32,455 nucleotides of DNA. It comes from an uncultured Prevotellaceae bacterium. GTDB taxonomy: Bacteria; Bacteroidota; Bacteroidia; Bacteroidales; Bacteroidaceae. The stretch covers positions 1 through 32,455 of the forward strand of contig CADAOD010000032.1 of NCBI GenBank assembly GCA_902789415.1, given 5' to 3'. The notes under the pieces were generated by a model. It searched no databases, was not told the origin of the DNA, and saw only the letters and a program-made list of their open reading frames with translations. Position numbers and translations under genes: made by a program. Of this stretch, positions 23,262 through 31,469 are shown in pieces; within the stretch, counting starts at the first letter, position 1, and each line of letters opens with the position of its first letter.

Positions 23262-23887
23262 CGCTTATCAACAAATTTACAATTCTTATACTGCTCTTTG
23301 GGGAAACTCAGCATCTCGTCGGTAATACCACCGCTCTGAAAGTCGCTAATCTTAATGGTAGTCCATATAAAAGCGATTTTAATGCGCACGCTGATGGGGT
23401 GATAGGTTTTGCGCTCTACTAAAGCGTGTATCTCCTTCATACCCTTGCGCCCCTTTATGAGCTTGAGTGTAATTAGCAGTCCGTCGTCGGCCTCGGCTAT
23501 ACTATAGTTATAGTTATCGGGCACAAACTTAAACTTCTGCGAATATTTGTCACTCTTGTTATTCTTGGCAGTATGTAGCTCCACCTCGCGTTTCTTTTTC
23601 TTATAGGTGTACACTAACTTACCATCATTCCACGAGGTCATCCTCGCTTCGTCGAACTTACTTTTCTTGCCTTTGTACCAGATGGTGCCTCGGGTTTTAT
23701 AAATACCGGTAATGTTCACTTCGTAGTGCAGCGTAGCACCTTGTTCGCCAAACACCTGATGGTAGGCATTGTTAAAAATGCGGCGTGCTTGTCGGCTGTT
23801 GGCATTATCTTGTGCATGCGCGTTGCAAATGGTACCAATCAGCATGATAACCGCTAAAATTATCCCTTTTCTCATTAATCTTTTCAT
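23258..23887 (-). CDS. LolA-like exported protein (putative outer-membrane lipoprotein carrier fold)
   Basis: About 209 residues from Met at 23887. The N-terminus MKRLMRKGIILAVIMLIGTI...AHAQ is a signal peptide. The mature part has a strand-rich pattern (GTIWYKGKKSKFDEARMTSW, DGKLVYTYKKKKREVEL, then a basic stretch, ISVRIKIAFIWTTIKISDF), like LolA-type proteins of Bacteroidales. These proteins carry lipoproteins or related hydrophobic cargo across the periplasm. An open frame runs 10 codons further up, but a -7 element at 23898-23905 lies within that extension. The start must therefore be 23887 or 23875. It overlaps the ABC-F gene by 4 bases. The LolA assignment is by pattern only. Confidence 0.6.
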   Translation of the reverse strand: MKRLMRKGIILAVIMLIGTICNAHAQDNANSRQARRIFNNAYHQVFGEQGATLHYEVNITGIYKTRGTIWYKGKKSKFDEARMTSWNDGKLVYTYKKKKREVELHTAKNNKSDKYSQKFKFVPDNYNYSIAEADDGLLITLKLIKGRKGMKEIHALVERKTYHPISVRIKIAFIWTTIKISDFQSGGITDEMLSFPKEQYKNCKFVDKR

Positions 23888-23897
23888 TTTCGAAGTG

Positions 23898-23905
23898 CAA
23901 AAATA
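23898..23905 (-). promoter_or_regulatory. -7 element for the LolA-like/ABC-F/M13 operon
   Basis: The minus strand reads TATTTTTG, a full TAnnTTTG match, 10 nt before the ATG at 23887 and 22 nt before the next in-frame ATG at 23875. No clear -33 element was found. It lies 22 nt from the divergent -7 element of tex. Confidence 0.5.
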
Positions 23906-23927
23906 CATATTTCTCACGATTTATCAC

Positions 23928-23935
23928 TATATTTG
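23928..23935 (+). promoter_or_regulatory. -7 element for tex
   Basis: TATATTTG fully matches TAnnTTTG. The ATG at 23968 is 33 nt downstream. The -33 region is not a clear match. Confidence 0.5.
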
Positions 23936-23967
23936 CACACAAATTAACGAAATTACTACTTATATTT

Positions 23968-26157
23968 ATGCAAAAGAACATTTTTTCTAGTCATATTGCC
24001 ACACAATTAGGCATTAGCCAGAAGTACGTTGAAGCCACATTGGCTTTGCTCGATGAGGGTTGCACCATACCATTTATTGCACGATACCGCAAGGAGCGTA
24101 CCGGCGGACTTGACGAGGTGCAGATAGCCGCCATCAGCGACCGTTATGACAAGTTGCTCGAGATACAGAAACGCAAGGAAACGGTGGTAAAAACTATTAC
24201 CGATTTGGATAAAATGACACCCGAACTGCAAGAGCGCATTACCAAGTGCTGGGATGCCACCGAGCTCGAGGATATCTACTTACCTTACAAACCCAAACGT
24301 CGCACCCGCGCCCAAGTGGCTCGCGAGCAAGGTCTGGAGCCATTGGCGCTACTGCTGATGAAACAGCGCGAACGCGATCCCGAAGCAGCAGCAGCCAAGT
24401 TTGTTAAGGGCGATGTTAGTAGCACCCAAGACGCTCTGCATGGCGCACAGGATATCATTGCCGAGATGGTGAGTGAGGACGAACGCTCGCGCCAACAGCT
24501 ACGCAACGCCTTTGCCCGTCAGGCTGTTATCACCTCGAAAGTGGTAAAAGCCAATTCCAACACCGACGAAGCTGCGAAATACAGCGATTACTTTGATTGG
24601 AGCGAGCCGCTCAGACGATGTTCATCCCATCGTTTACTGGCTATGCGCCGAGGCGAATCAGAGGGTATTTTACGCATCAGTATTTCGCCCGATGGCGACG
24701 AGGCTCTCGAACGGCTGAAGCGTCATTACGTATATGGGAACACGCCTTGTGGACGATTAGTTAGCGAGGCTATCGATGACGGTTACAAACGCTTGCTAAA
24801 GCCTGCTATCGAGACAGAATTTGCTGCACAAAGCAAGGATAAAGCCGACGAGGAGGCTATCCGTGTGTTTGCCGAGAACTTACGTCAGTTGCTGCTTGGT
24901 GCGCCATTAGGCCAGAAGCGCGTAATGGGTATCGATCCTGGGTTCCGTACCGGTTGTAAAGTAGTTTGTTTAGATACCCAAGGCAATCTGCTTCACCACG
25001 ATGTGATTATGCCCCACCCGCCTGTTAACAAGCGTACCGAGGCCGCCATCACCCTTCAGCGGCTCATGCAGAAATTCCAGATAGAAGCCATCTCTATCGG
25101 TAACGGCACTGCCAGTCGCGAAACAGATAGTTTTGTAAAAGATGTGCTCGCAGGTAAGTATAACGTAGACACCCCAAGTAAATCACAAACCCCTCGTCCT
25201 GCAACTCAAGCCTCTAAACCTCAGGTATTCGTAGTTAGCGAAGCGGGTGCCTCAGTTTATTCGGCCTCGAAAGTGGCACGCGACGAGTTCCCCGACGAGG
25301 ATGTAACCGTTCGCGGCGCTGTTTCTATCGGTCGCCGACTAATGGACCCGCTAGCCGAACTGGTAAAAATCGATCCCAAGAGCATCGGCGTAGGCCAGTA
25401 TCAGCACGATGTTGATCAATCCAAATTAAAACACTCGCTCGACCAGACGGTTGAGAGCTGTGTAAACTTAGTAGGCGTAGATTTGAATACCGCCTCGCAA
25501 CACCTGCTGACATACGTTAGCGGCCTGGGCGCCACACTGGCTAAGAACATTGTTGATTATCGTCGTGAGCATGGTGCCTTTACCTCGCGTTCCCAGCTGC
25601 TCAAAGTACCCCGATTGGGACCGTCGGCCTATCAGCAATGTGCCGGATTCCTACGTATTCGCAATGCCAAGAACCCTCTCGATGGCACCGCCGTTCACCC
25701 AGAAAGCTACCCCATTGTGCAACAAATGGCCAAGGACCAAGGCTGCACCGTAGCCGACCTGATTAACAATAAGGACAAACGCGATGCCTTGCAGCTGTCC
25801 CGCTATGTAACCGCCGACGTGGGTATGCCCACGCTTACCGATATTATGACAGAGCTCGAAAAGCCCGGCCGCGACCCACGCGAGCAACTCGAAGCCTTCG
25901 AGTTTGACAAGAACGTAAGTACCATCGACGACTTGGTTGAGGGCATGGTGCTACCCGGCATTGTTACCAACATCACCAACTTTGGTGCCTTTATCGACGT
26001 AGGCGTGCATCACGATGGTTTGGTACACATCTCGCAGATGGCTAACCGACGCATTGCCCACCCGTTAGATGTTGTAAAACTACATCAGCACGTACAGGTA
26101 CGCGTTATTGAGGTTGACCACCGCCGCCAACGCATCTCTCTATCCATGAAGCTTTAA
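23968..26157 (+). CDS. tex: Tex family RNA-binding transcription accessory protein
   Basis: A 729-residue Tex protein. The N-terminal helical domain includes CTIPFIARYRKERTGGLDE, a Tex signature. The YqgF-like nuclease-fold domain starts at VMGIDPGFRTGCKV and continues to VVSEAGASVYSAS. A helix-hairpin-helix region follows (IGVGQYQHDV, VSGLGATLAKNIVDYR, LLKVPRLGPSAYQQCAGFLRI). The C-terminal S1 RNA-binding domain (about 650-729) contains GIVTNITNFGAFIDVGVHHD. A short Pro/Ser/Thr-rich insertion of roughly 20 residues sits just before VFVVSEAGAS. Tex acts in transcription and RNA metabolism and is widely conserved in bacteria. It is monocistronic and converges with the DUF4421-like gene, with 18 bases between them. 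Confidence 0.94.
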   Translation: MQKNIFSSHIATQLGISQKYVEATLALLDEGCTIPFIARYRKERTGGLDEVQIAAISDRYDKLLEIQKRKETVVKTITDLDKMTPELQERITKCWDATELEDIYLPYKPKRRTRAQVAREQGLEPLALLLMKQRERDPEAAAAKFVKGDVSSTQDALHGAQDIIAEMVSEDERSRQQLRNAFARQAVITSKVVKANSNTDEAAKYSDYFDWSEPLRRCSSHRLLAMRRGESEGILRISISPDGDEALERLKRHYVYGNTPCGRLVSEAIDDGYKRLLKPAIETEFAAQSKDKADEEAIRVFAENLRQLLLGAPLGQKRVMGIDPGFRTGCKVVCLDTQGNLLHHDVIMPHPPVNKRTEAAITLQRLMQKFQIEAISIGNGTASRETDSFVKDVLAGKYNVDTPSKSQTPRPATQASKPQVFVVSEAGASVYSASKVARDEFPDEDVTVRGAVSIGRRLMDPLAELVKIDPKSIGVGQYQHDVDQSKLKHSLDQTVESCVNLVGVDLNTASQHLLTYVSGLGATLAKNIVDYRREHGAFTSRSQLLKVPRLGPSAYQQCAGFLRIRNAKNPLDGTAVHPESYPIVQQMAKDQGCTVADLINNKDKRDALQLSRYVTADVGMPTLTDIMTELEKPGRDPREQLEAFEFDKNVSTIDDLVEGMVLPGIVTNITNFGAFIDVGVHHDGLVHISQMANRRIAHPLDVVKLHQHVQVRVIEVDHRRQRISLSMKL

Positions 26158-26175
26158 AGCGAGTTTTTACTATGG

Positions 26176-27306
26176 TTATAATCTTATACCGATAGCGGTG
26201 TTGATAAACCAGTCGGTCAGATAGCCTTTGCTACTCTGGCGGTGATAACGAATGTTGTTAAACTGCCCGTAGGCATTAAAGAACCATCTACCTACATTGT
26301 AGGTAACCGACATACGCGTATCAAAACCTAAGCTCAGGCCGCTATTGAATGTCTCACTGGCCATCGGTGCAATACGCACTTTGTCGTAAAACCACTCGTC
26401 CCACTCCATGTCGGTAGTCTCGGGATTCCAGAAAAAGGGATCTTCCATCAGTTCTGGTACATTTGTATCGTAGACATAGGCCTTCAGTTTGTTTACAAAG
26501 GTAACCATCGGCATAAACATGATATTAACAAGCAGTCCCCTTACTGGCACCAAGTTGTAGGCATACCCCACCCCCGCACTACCTTGCCATAGCTTTACCT
26601 GTCCTAATCCATCCATCAGAAATACCAGGTCGCCATTATGATTGGTAGCATAATCTATATGCGTGTAGTTATACATCAGTCCGGCCATGAGCGACCCCGC
26701 CGAACGCTTCTGTATCACCGACTGGTCGTAAGCTGCTGCGTACGAGAATTTCTTGCCGTTAAACATGTAGTAGCCGTCGGCTATCACCGTTCTTACGTGT
26801 ATCGGGTCTATCAGCTGTACTTTATTCCACGCCTCTTTGTTTTCCTCGCCAAGAATCTCGCTGTTCAGGGCCAGGTTAGGAGTAGTGTTCTCAAACGAGT
26901 GTATGCGTACGTTAATGCCATAGGCGCCACCAGTGGCACCAAAAGTAAGATAGCTACCCTTATCGCCACCAACGTTCACCGTATAGCCTATGCCATAACC
27001 GCGGTAGCCTGCCCACAATCCTACGTACTGCGAAGGCGATGTGCTAAGGTATGGTTGGGTGCTATAGTCAATACCCATCAACTGCCCATGCGACTTCATA
27101 CTTACAATCGTCTGACTCACATTTCCCTTGGCTATGAGTTGCCAAGGTTTCTCAGGCGCATCAATATAGCGACGGTCAAGCCCATTAACCGCCATAGAGT
27201 CGATGGTAGTGCCCACTTTCTTGATAAAAGAAACCAAGCCCCCTTGAGCCATAACCTGCCCGCAGCAGCTTAAGCCAATCGCTATAACAATGTACCTTAA
27301 TATCAT
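26176..27306 (-). CDS. DUF4421-like outer-membrane beta-barrel protein
   Basis: A 376-residue protein with a signal peptide (MILRYIVIAIGLSCCGQVMA, cut near residue 20). The rest is rich in alternating hydrophobic and Tyr/Trp/Gly residues, as in beta-barrels: YVGLWAGYRGYGIGYTVNVG, GYYMFNGKKFSYAAAYDQS and a C-terminal WFINTAIGIRL. The length and motifs, such as YRGYGIGYT and FNGKKFSY(A/R)AAY, fit the Bacteroidetes DUF4421 family. The function of that family is not known to me. It has its own promoter and no operon partner. Confidence 0.72.
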   Translation of the reverse strand: MILRYIVIAIGLSCCGQVMAQGGLVSFIKKVGTTIDSMAVNGLDRRYIDAPEKPWQLIAKGNVSQTIVSMKSHGQLMGIDYSTQPYLSTSPSQYVGLWAGYRGYGIGYTVNVGGDKGSYLTFGATGGAYGINVRIHSFENTTPNLALNSEILGEENKEAWNKVQLIDPIHVRTVIADGYYMFNGKKFSYAAAYDQSVIQKRSAGSLMAGLMYNYTHIDYATNHNGDLVFLMDGLGQVKLWQGSAGVGYAYNLVPVRGLLVNIMFMPMVTFVNKLKAYVYDTNVPELMEDPFFWNPETTDMEWDEWFYDKVRIAPMASETFNSGLSLGFDTRMSVTYNVGRWFFNAYGQFNNIRYHRQSSKGYLTDWFINTAIGIRL

Positions 27307-27375
27307 TAGTGCGATTTTTCGTTCCTATTCCTGTTAGTAATACTTATTTTAGATTAGATAAATTGCTATTTGCTG

Positions 27376-27407
27376 CAAATTTACGAGTTTTTGACGACAT
27401 ACACAAG
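27376..27407 (-). promoter_or_regulatory. Promoter of the DUF4421-like gene
   Basis: The minus strand reads CTTG (27404-27407), a 20-nt spacer and TAAATTTG (27376-27383, full match). The leader is about 64 nt. It is divergent from the SpoIIE-fusion promoter. Confidence 0.6.
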
Positions 27408-27423
27408 AAAAAAATAAAAAAAA

Positions 27424-27455
27424 TTTGGTTATTTTACCGAAAAACAGTACCTTTG
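27424..27455 (+). promoter_or_regulatory. Promoter of the Cache-SpoIIE-HATPase/STAS operon
   Basis: TTTG (27424-27427), a 20-nt spacer and TACCTTTG (27448-27455): both elements match the Bacteroidetes consensus. The leader to the ATG at 27520 is about 58 nt and A-rich. Confidence 0.75.
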
Positions 27456-27519
27456 TTGCCAACATTTATCCTAAAACGGAGTTTTAACGAAAAGGAGAAT
27501 AAGAATAAGAACAATAATA

Positions 27520-29736
27520 ATGAAGAAAGCATCAGCATATAAACTAAGCTTAATTATCATGGCGGTACTGCTGGTTATGTGGGCCATCATTATGAGCTTT
27601 GTATTTGTAATTACACGCAATTCTACAACACGAGAGGTAGAATCGCGTTACGAGGGCATCATGCTGCACGCCAACGAGAAAATACGTGGCGTGCTGTCGG
27701 ATGTGTATGTGGCAGCCATCAACAATATCAGCGTTATCGAGAACGACCTTGATAATCCCGACAAATTACAGGCACATCTGGAACAGATGGTGAAACTGAA
27801 CAACTACATGTCGAGCTGCCGACTGATTTTTGAACCCGATTATTATCCCCAACGCGGGCACTATTATGAAATTTACGCATGGCGCGATACTGATGGCGTT
27901 ATCAAAAGTAAGCAGATGAACGAAGACCACCCCGATTACCAAACGCATCCATGGTACCAAGCAGCCATTAAACGCGATGAGGGCGATTGGACACCACCTT
28001 ACTTTGATCAGGCTGCCTCACAACAGCTTACCACCACCTATTTTACACACGTACGCAATAAGAATGGCAATAAGGTAGCTATGCTGGGAGCCGATGTATC
28101 GTTAGAATGGCTCCGACTACGCCACAAGCGCATAGATGCCCAAAACCACGAGCGCTTTGAGAAAGGATTCAAAGAACAATCATACAGCTTTATACTCGAC
28201 GACGACGGCACCTATCTTATCCACCCCAATGAAAATCTGGTGCTAAAAACAACCTTCCAAGAGGAAGCCGCTAAGACACCAGGCGATACCGACGACGAAG
28301 TAGCCAAACGCATGCGAAACCACGAGAGCGGTAGTTGCAAACTCAAAACAGATGGTGTAAACTCGGTACTGTTCTACTCGTTTGTAAAATATGCCGAGTG
28401 GACGGTGGTTATTGTGGTGCCCGAGGCTATTATTAACCATCAAGGCAACGTATTGGGCGCCATCATTATAGCCGTTATGTTCTTCGGCCTGATAGTCATC
28501 TTCTTACTGAGCCGCGCGCTGATACGTAAAATCGACCAGCTACGTAAAACCACTGCCCAGAAAGCAGGTATTGAGCAAGAGCTAAAAATTGCCAGTCACA
28601 TCCAGCAGTCGATGCTACCCAAGAAATATCCTCCCTACCCCGAACGCCCCGATATCGACATCTATGGCGAAATCGTTACAGCTAAGGAAGTAGGCGGCGA
28701 TTTGTTCGACTACCTGATGCGCGACGACAAGTTATTCTTTTGTATTGGCGATGTAAGCGGCAAGGGTGTTCCAGCCGCTCTGATGATGGCACAAACCATA
28801 TCGCTATTCCGCTGTGAGGCCATGCTGAACACCGACCCTAGTATTATTGTTAGCCGCATGAACAAATCGTTATACGACACCAACGACTCGTATATGTTCG
28901 TAACTCTGTTTTTAGGCGTACTCGACCTGAAGACAGGCCATCTGAACTACACCAATGCCGGACACGAGCCACCCATGCTCGTAGGCACGCTGGCTCGCAT
29001 TATTTATGTAGATAACAACATACCATTGGGTCTACGCACAGATTGGGACTATACCGACCAAGAGATTATAATGGACCGCAACGAGATACTGTTCCTATAT
29101 ACCGACGGCTATACCGAAGCCGAAACGGCAAGCCACGAGCAGTTTGGGCGTGATCGTATCATCAACAGAGCTAACCGATTGGCCGACTTACACCTGGATG
29201 CACGCCAATACGCACACCAGCACTTAGAAACAGCACAGAGCTTTGTTGGCAACACGCCACAAGCCGATGATATCTCGCTGATGGCCATCAGATATCTGCC
29301 CCAATCTGTAACCAATAGCGTTTATAGCCGCAACCTGACATTAGGCAACGACGTCGAAGAGGTTATAGAACTGACAGCATTCGTAAATAGCATCTGCGAA
29401 GATTTGCACATGGACGAAACTACAACCACCTACACCACACTAGCTGTTGAGGAGGCTGTAGTGAACGTGATGAAATATGCCTACCCCGACCGCGACCCAA
29501 GTCACATACTGTTACAGGTCGAAGCCAACGACACCATGCTTACATTTACCCTGCGCGACAAGGGTATGCCATTTGATGCCACCAAGGCCGCCGAGGTTGA
29601 TGTTGAGCAGCAGGCTGAGCAACGTATAGAAGGCGGCTTGGGCATACACCTTATGCGCCACTATATGGACTACATCAGTTACGAGCGTAAGGATGATGAG
29701 AACATACTCACCATGCAGAAAATTATTATGAAATAA
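27520..29736 (+). CDS. Membrane Cache sensor - SpoIIE/RsbU phosphatase - RsbW-like HATPase fusion
   Basis: A 738-residue protein. TM1 covers 8-31, a Cache-type extracytoplasmic sensor about 35-305 (HPWYQAAIKRDEGDWTPPYF is typical) and TM2 about 311-331. A linker follows with the RsbU-like ELKIASHIQQSMLP (354-367). The SpoIIE/PP2C-type phosphatase domain has GGDLFD (D394), GDVSGKG (D411), YTDGYTEA (D529) and QADDIS (D583/D584). The C-terminal HATPase has LAVEEAVVNVMKYAYP (E645, N649), RDKGMPFD and GGLGIHLM, as in RsbW/SpoIIAB anti-sigma kinases. The chain thus joins an RsbU-like phosphatase and an RsbW-like kinase under one sensor. The STAS protein 21 nt downstream is the expected shared substrate. 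No SigB-type sigma factor is nearby. Confidence 0.9.
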   Translation: MKKASAYKLSLIIMAVLLVMWAIIMSFVFVITRNSTTREVESRYEGIMLHANEKIRGVLSDVYVAAINNISVIENDLDNPDKLQAHLEQMVKLNNYMSSCRLIFEPDYYPQRGHYYEIYAWRDTDGVIKSKQMNEDHPDYQTHPWYQAAIKRDEGDWTPPYFDQAASQQLTTTYFTHVRNKNGNKVAMLGADVSLEWLRLRHKRIDAQNHERFEKGFKEQSYSFILDDDGTYLIHPNENLVLKTTFQEEAAKTPGDTDDEVAKRMRNHESGSCKLKTDGVNSVLFYSFVKYAEWTVVIVVPEAIINHQGNVLGAIIIAVMFFGLIVIFLLSRALIRKIDQLRKTTAQKAGIEQELKIASHIQQSMLPKKYPPYPERPDIDIYGEIVTAKEVGGDLFDYLMRDDKLFFCIGDVSGKGVPAALMMAQTISLFRCEAMLNTDPSIIVSRMNKSLYDTNDSYMFVTLFLGVLDLKTGHLNYTNAGHEPPMLVGTLARIIYVDNNIPLGLRTDWDYTDQEIIMDRNEILFLYTDGYTEAETASHEQFGRDRIINRANRLADLHLDARQYAHQHLETAQSFVGNTPQADDISLMAIRYLPQSVTNSVYSRNLTLGNDVEEVIELTAFVNSICEDLHMDETTTTYTTLAVEEAVVNVMKYAYPDRDPSHILLQVEANDTMLTFTLRDKGMPFDATKAAEVDVEQQAEQRIEGGLGIHLMRHYMDYISYERKDDENILTMQKIIMK

Positions 29737-29757
29737 AAAATAAGAGAGGATATAGAC

Positions 29758-30066
29758 ATGGAAATTAAAATCGACAAAACTGGCGAACGCCAAGTAACAC
29801 TGACGCTGATCGGCCGCTTGGACACATCGGTATCAACTGCTGCCGAGAGAGAGGTAAAGCCACTGTACGATTACTTTGAACAAGAAATCGTGATAGACTG
29901 CACCCAGCTCGAATATATATCGTCGAGCGGTTTGCGCATCCTCATGCACATCGCACAGCAAGGATGGATTAACCACTGCGAAATCTTCATCAAAGGTGTG
30001 CAGCCCAATGTGTACGATGTATTCAAAACTACAGGTTTCGTACACCTGTTTAAATTTAAGGATTAA
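29758..30066 (+). CDS. STAS domain anti-sigma-factor-antagonist-like protein (RsbV/SpoIIAA type)
   Basis: A 102-residue single STAS domain. The hallmark is YISSSGLRIL (53-62); S57, just before the Gly, aligns with the phosphorylated Ser of SpoIIAA/RsbV. The preceding Asp of the usual DSSG motif is Ser55 here. Proteins of this type are phosphorylated by an RsbW-like kinase and dephosphorylated by an RsbU-like phosphatase; both activities are predicted in the upstream fusion protein. The next partner in the pathway is unknown. It is the last gene of the operon and ends before a strong terminator. Confidence 0.9.
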   Translation: MEIKIDKTGERQVTLTLIGRLDTSVSTAAEREVKPLYDYFEQEIVIDCTQLEYISSSGLRILMHIAQQGWINHCEIFIKGVQPNVYDVFKTTGFVHLFKFKD

Positions 30067-30081
30067 CTGAGCAAACAAAGT

Positions 30082-30109
30082 AAAACCCCCGCCGTTTGGC
30101 AGGGGTTTT
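30082..30109. terminator. Bidirectional intrinsic terminator between the STAS gene and rplT
   Basis: AAAACCCC-C-GCC pairs with GGC-A-GGGGTTTT around GTTT. The A and T arms make it functional in both directions, for the STAS operon (plus) and the infC-rpmI-rplT operon (minus). It begins 15 nt after the STAS stop codon. Confidence 0.88.
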
Positions 30110-30136
30110 ATTTTAAGACTTGGTAAGTCGTTTAAT

Positions 30137-30474
30137 TTACTTTACCTTCTCTACGATGGCCTTGAAAGCCTCGGGGTTGTTCATAGCGAGGTCAGCGAGA
30201 ACCTTACGGTTAATCTCGATACCTGCCTTAGCGAGGTTACCCCTGAGTAGCTCATACCCTCCTGGCGAGCGGCAGCGTTGATACGCTGAATCCACAGGCT
30301 ACGGAAGTTGCGCTTCTTATTGCGGCGATCACGATAGGCGTAGGTCAAACCCTTCTCCCATGTGTTCTTTGCTACTGTCCAAACATTCTTGCGGGCACCG
30401 AAGTAACCGCGGGTAAGCTTCAAAATTCTCTTACGCTTTGCTCTTGATGCAACGTGATTTACTGATCTTGGCAT
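30137..30474 (-). pseudogene. rplT: 50S ribosomal protein bL20 with a frameshift (probably sequencing or assembly error)
   Basis: The first about 77 residues ([20 protein letters not shown] to ARQEGMSYS) are a perfect bL20 N-terminus. The frame then runs out into unrelated sequence and stops at 30181. In another frame the DNA immediately continues with [20 protein letters not shown] and ends ...AIVEKVK at 30137, the correct bL20 C-terminus. Between MSYS and GNLAKA, only 2 nt stand where about 9 are expected, so 7 nt appear missing. bL20 binds 23S rRNA early in 50S assembly and is normally kept intact, so a genuine null is unlikely. Confidence 0.85.
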
Positions 30475-30508
30475 AATTCTTACTTCTTTTAAATGTTAGA
30501 CAATAGGT

Positions 30509-30652
30509 TTAACGGAGACACAACAGATCACGAACCTGCTTCATGTTGCTAGGATCAACGATAGTTGTACCTACCAAGTTGCGCTTCTGCTTCTTGGTCT
30601 TCTTTGTCAGAATGTGACTGTGGAAGGCATGACGTCTCTTTACCTTACCTGT
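30509..30652 (-). pseudogene. rpmI: 50S ribosomal protein bL35 remnant lacking its 5' end
   Basis: The minus strand encodes TGKVKRRHAFHSHILTKKTK and continues to NMKQVRDLLCLR then stop, which is residues about 19-65 of bL35. No start codon or N-terminal part (MPKMKTNSGAKKRF type) precedes it. The reading frame meets TAA 6 nt upstream, and the infC stop codon is only 10 nt beyond the remnant. About 18 codons plus the usual infC-rpmI spacer are absent. It lies between infC and rplT, in the normal order. The deletion is most simply an assembly error. Confidence 0.82.
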
Positions 30653-30662
30653 TTTTTACTAA

Positions 30663-31370
30663 TTAATCTTCGCTCTCAGTCAGCTTCTTTAGCGCATCGG
30701 CATTGATTTTTGCATTGCCTAAGAGACCGCCGTTTGCCGGAATCTCAGCAGTTTCTTCAGCCTGTGCCTCTTTCTGCTGCTTTGCAGCCTCCTTGGCTTC
30801 GAGTTGAGCAGCCTCACGATCTCGAGCCTGCTGGCTCTTCTTAGCCGAACCTGCCTTCTTAGGAGCCAGGTAGAGGAACATCTTCTTGCCTTCGAGTGAG
30901 GGCATGCCCTCAACCTTACCTACCTCTTCAAGGTCGTTAGCAAAACGGAGCAGCAGTACCTCACCCTGCTCTTTAAACAGGATAGAGCGACCACGGAAGA
31001 ACACGTATGCACGTACCTTGTTGCCCTCTTCGAGGAACTCACGAGCATGCTTCAGTTTAAACTGATAATCGTGCTCATCGGTCTGAGGTCCGAATCGGAT
31101 TTCCTTCACCTCCACCTTTACCTGCTTGGCCTTCATTTCCTTCTGGCGCTTTTTCTGCTGGTAGAGGAACTTAGAGTAGTCGATGAGACGACATACTGGC
31201 GGGTTGGCATTAGGCGAAATCTCTACGAGGTCTACCCCCATGTCACGAGCCTGGTTGAGTGCATCACGTGTAGACATAACCGACGATCCATCGTCGCCTA
31301 CGATGCGTACTTCACGTACTCGTATCTGTTCGTTGATACGGTACTGATTCTTCAATTTGTCATTCTTCAT
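30663..31370 (-). CDS. infC: Translation initiation factor IF-3
   Basis: A 235-residue IF-3. The N-domain begins with [19 protein letters not shown] and includes the [22 protein letters not shown] motif. The linker and C-domain have [29 protein letters not shown] and a YLAP-type end near 170. A charged, Ala/Gln/Lys-rich tail of about 60 residues, typical of Bacteroidetes IF-3, follows. IF-3 binds the 30S subunit and checks start codon and initiator tRNA. It is intact, unlike its neighbours thrS, rpmI and rplT. It starts with ATG, and a -7 element lies 26 nt upstream, so it can be transcribed separately from thrS. Confidence 0.95.
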   Translation of the reverse strand: MKNDKLKNQYRINEQIRVREVRIVGDDGSSVMSTRDALNQARDMGVDLVEISPNANPPVCRLIDYSKFLYQQKKRQKEMKAKQVKVEVKEIRFGPQTDEHDYQFKLKHAREFLEEGNKVRAYVFFRGRSILFKEQGEVLLLRFANDLEEVGKVEGMPSLEGKKMFLYLAPKKAGSAKKSQQARDREAAQLEAKEAAKQQKEAQAEETAEIPANGGLLGNAKINADALKKLTESED

Positions 31371-31396
31371 TAACTACTTTTTATGAAAATCGGCTG

Positions 31397-31404
31397 CAAA
31401 ATTA
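31397..31404 (-). promoter_or_regulatory. -7 element upstream of infC
   Basis: The minus strand reads TAATTTTG, a full TAnnTTTG match, 26 nt before the infC ATG. No TTTG is seen at the -33 spacing. It is the likely internal promoter of infC-rpmI-rplT. Confidence 0.5.
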
Positions 31405-31469
31405 CTAATTTTCTCGAACTTTGAGCTCTATACTATTAATTATCTGAATTATTTTATAAATATTTAACT

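Noticed and set aside
23888-23917. Longer start (MRNMYFCTSK) for the LolA-like protein
   Set aside because: The extension contains the -7 element at 23898-23905 and would place 10 residues in front of a normal signal peptide.
25165-25225. Pro/Ser/Thr-rich insertion in Tex as a novel domain
   Set aside because: It is a short low-complexity loop of about 20 residues between conserved YqgF segments; nothing suggests a separate function.
30181-30474. A shortened 97-residue variant of bL20
   Set aside because: The missing C-terminus is present directly downstream in another frame with full conservation, so a frameshift explains it better than a new variant.
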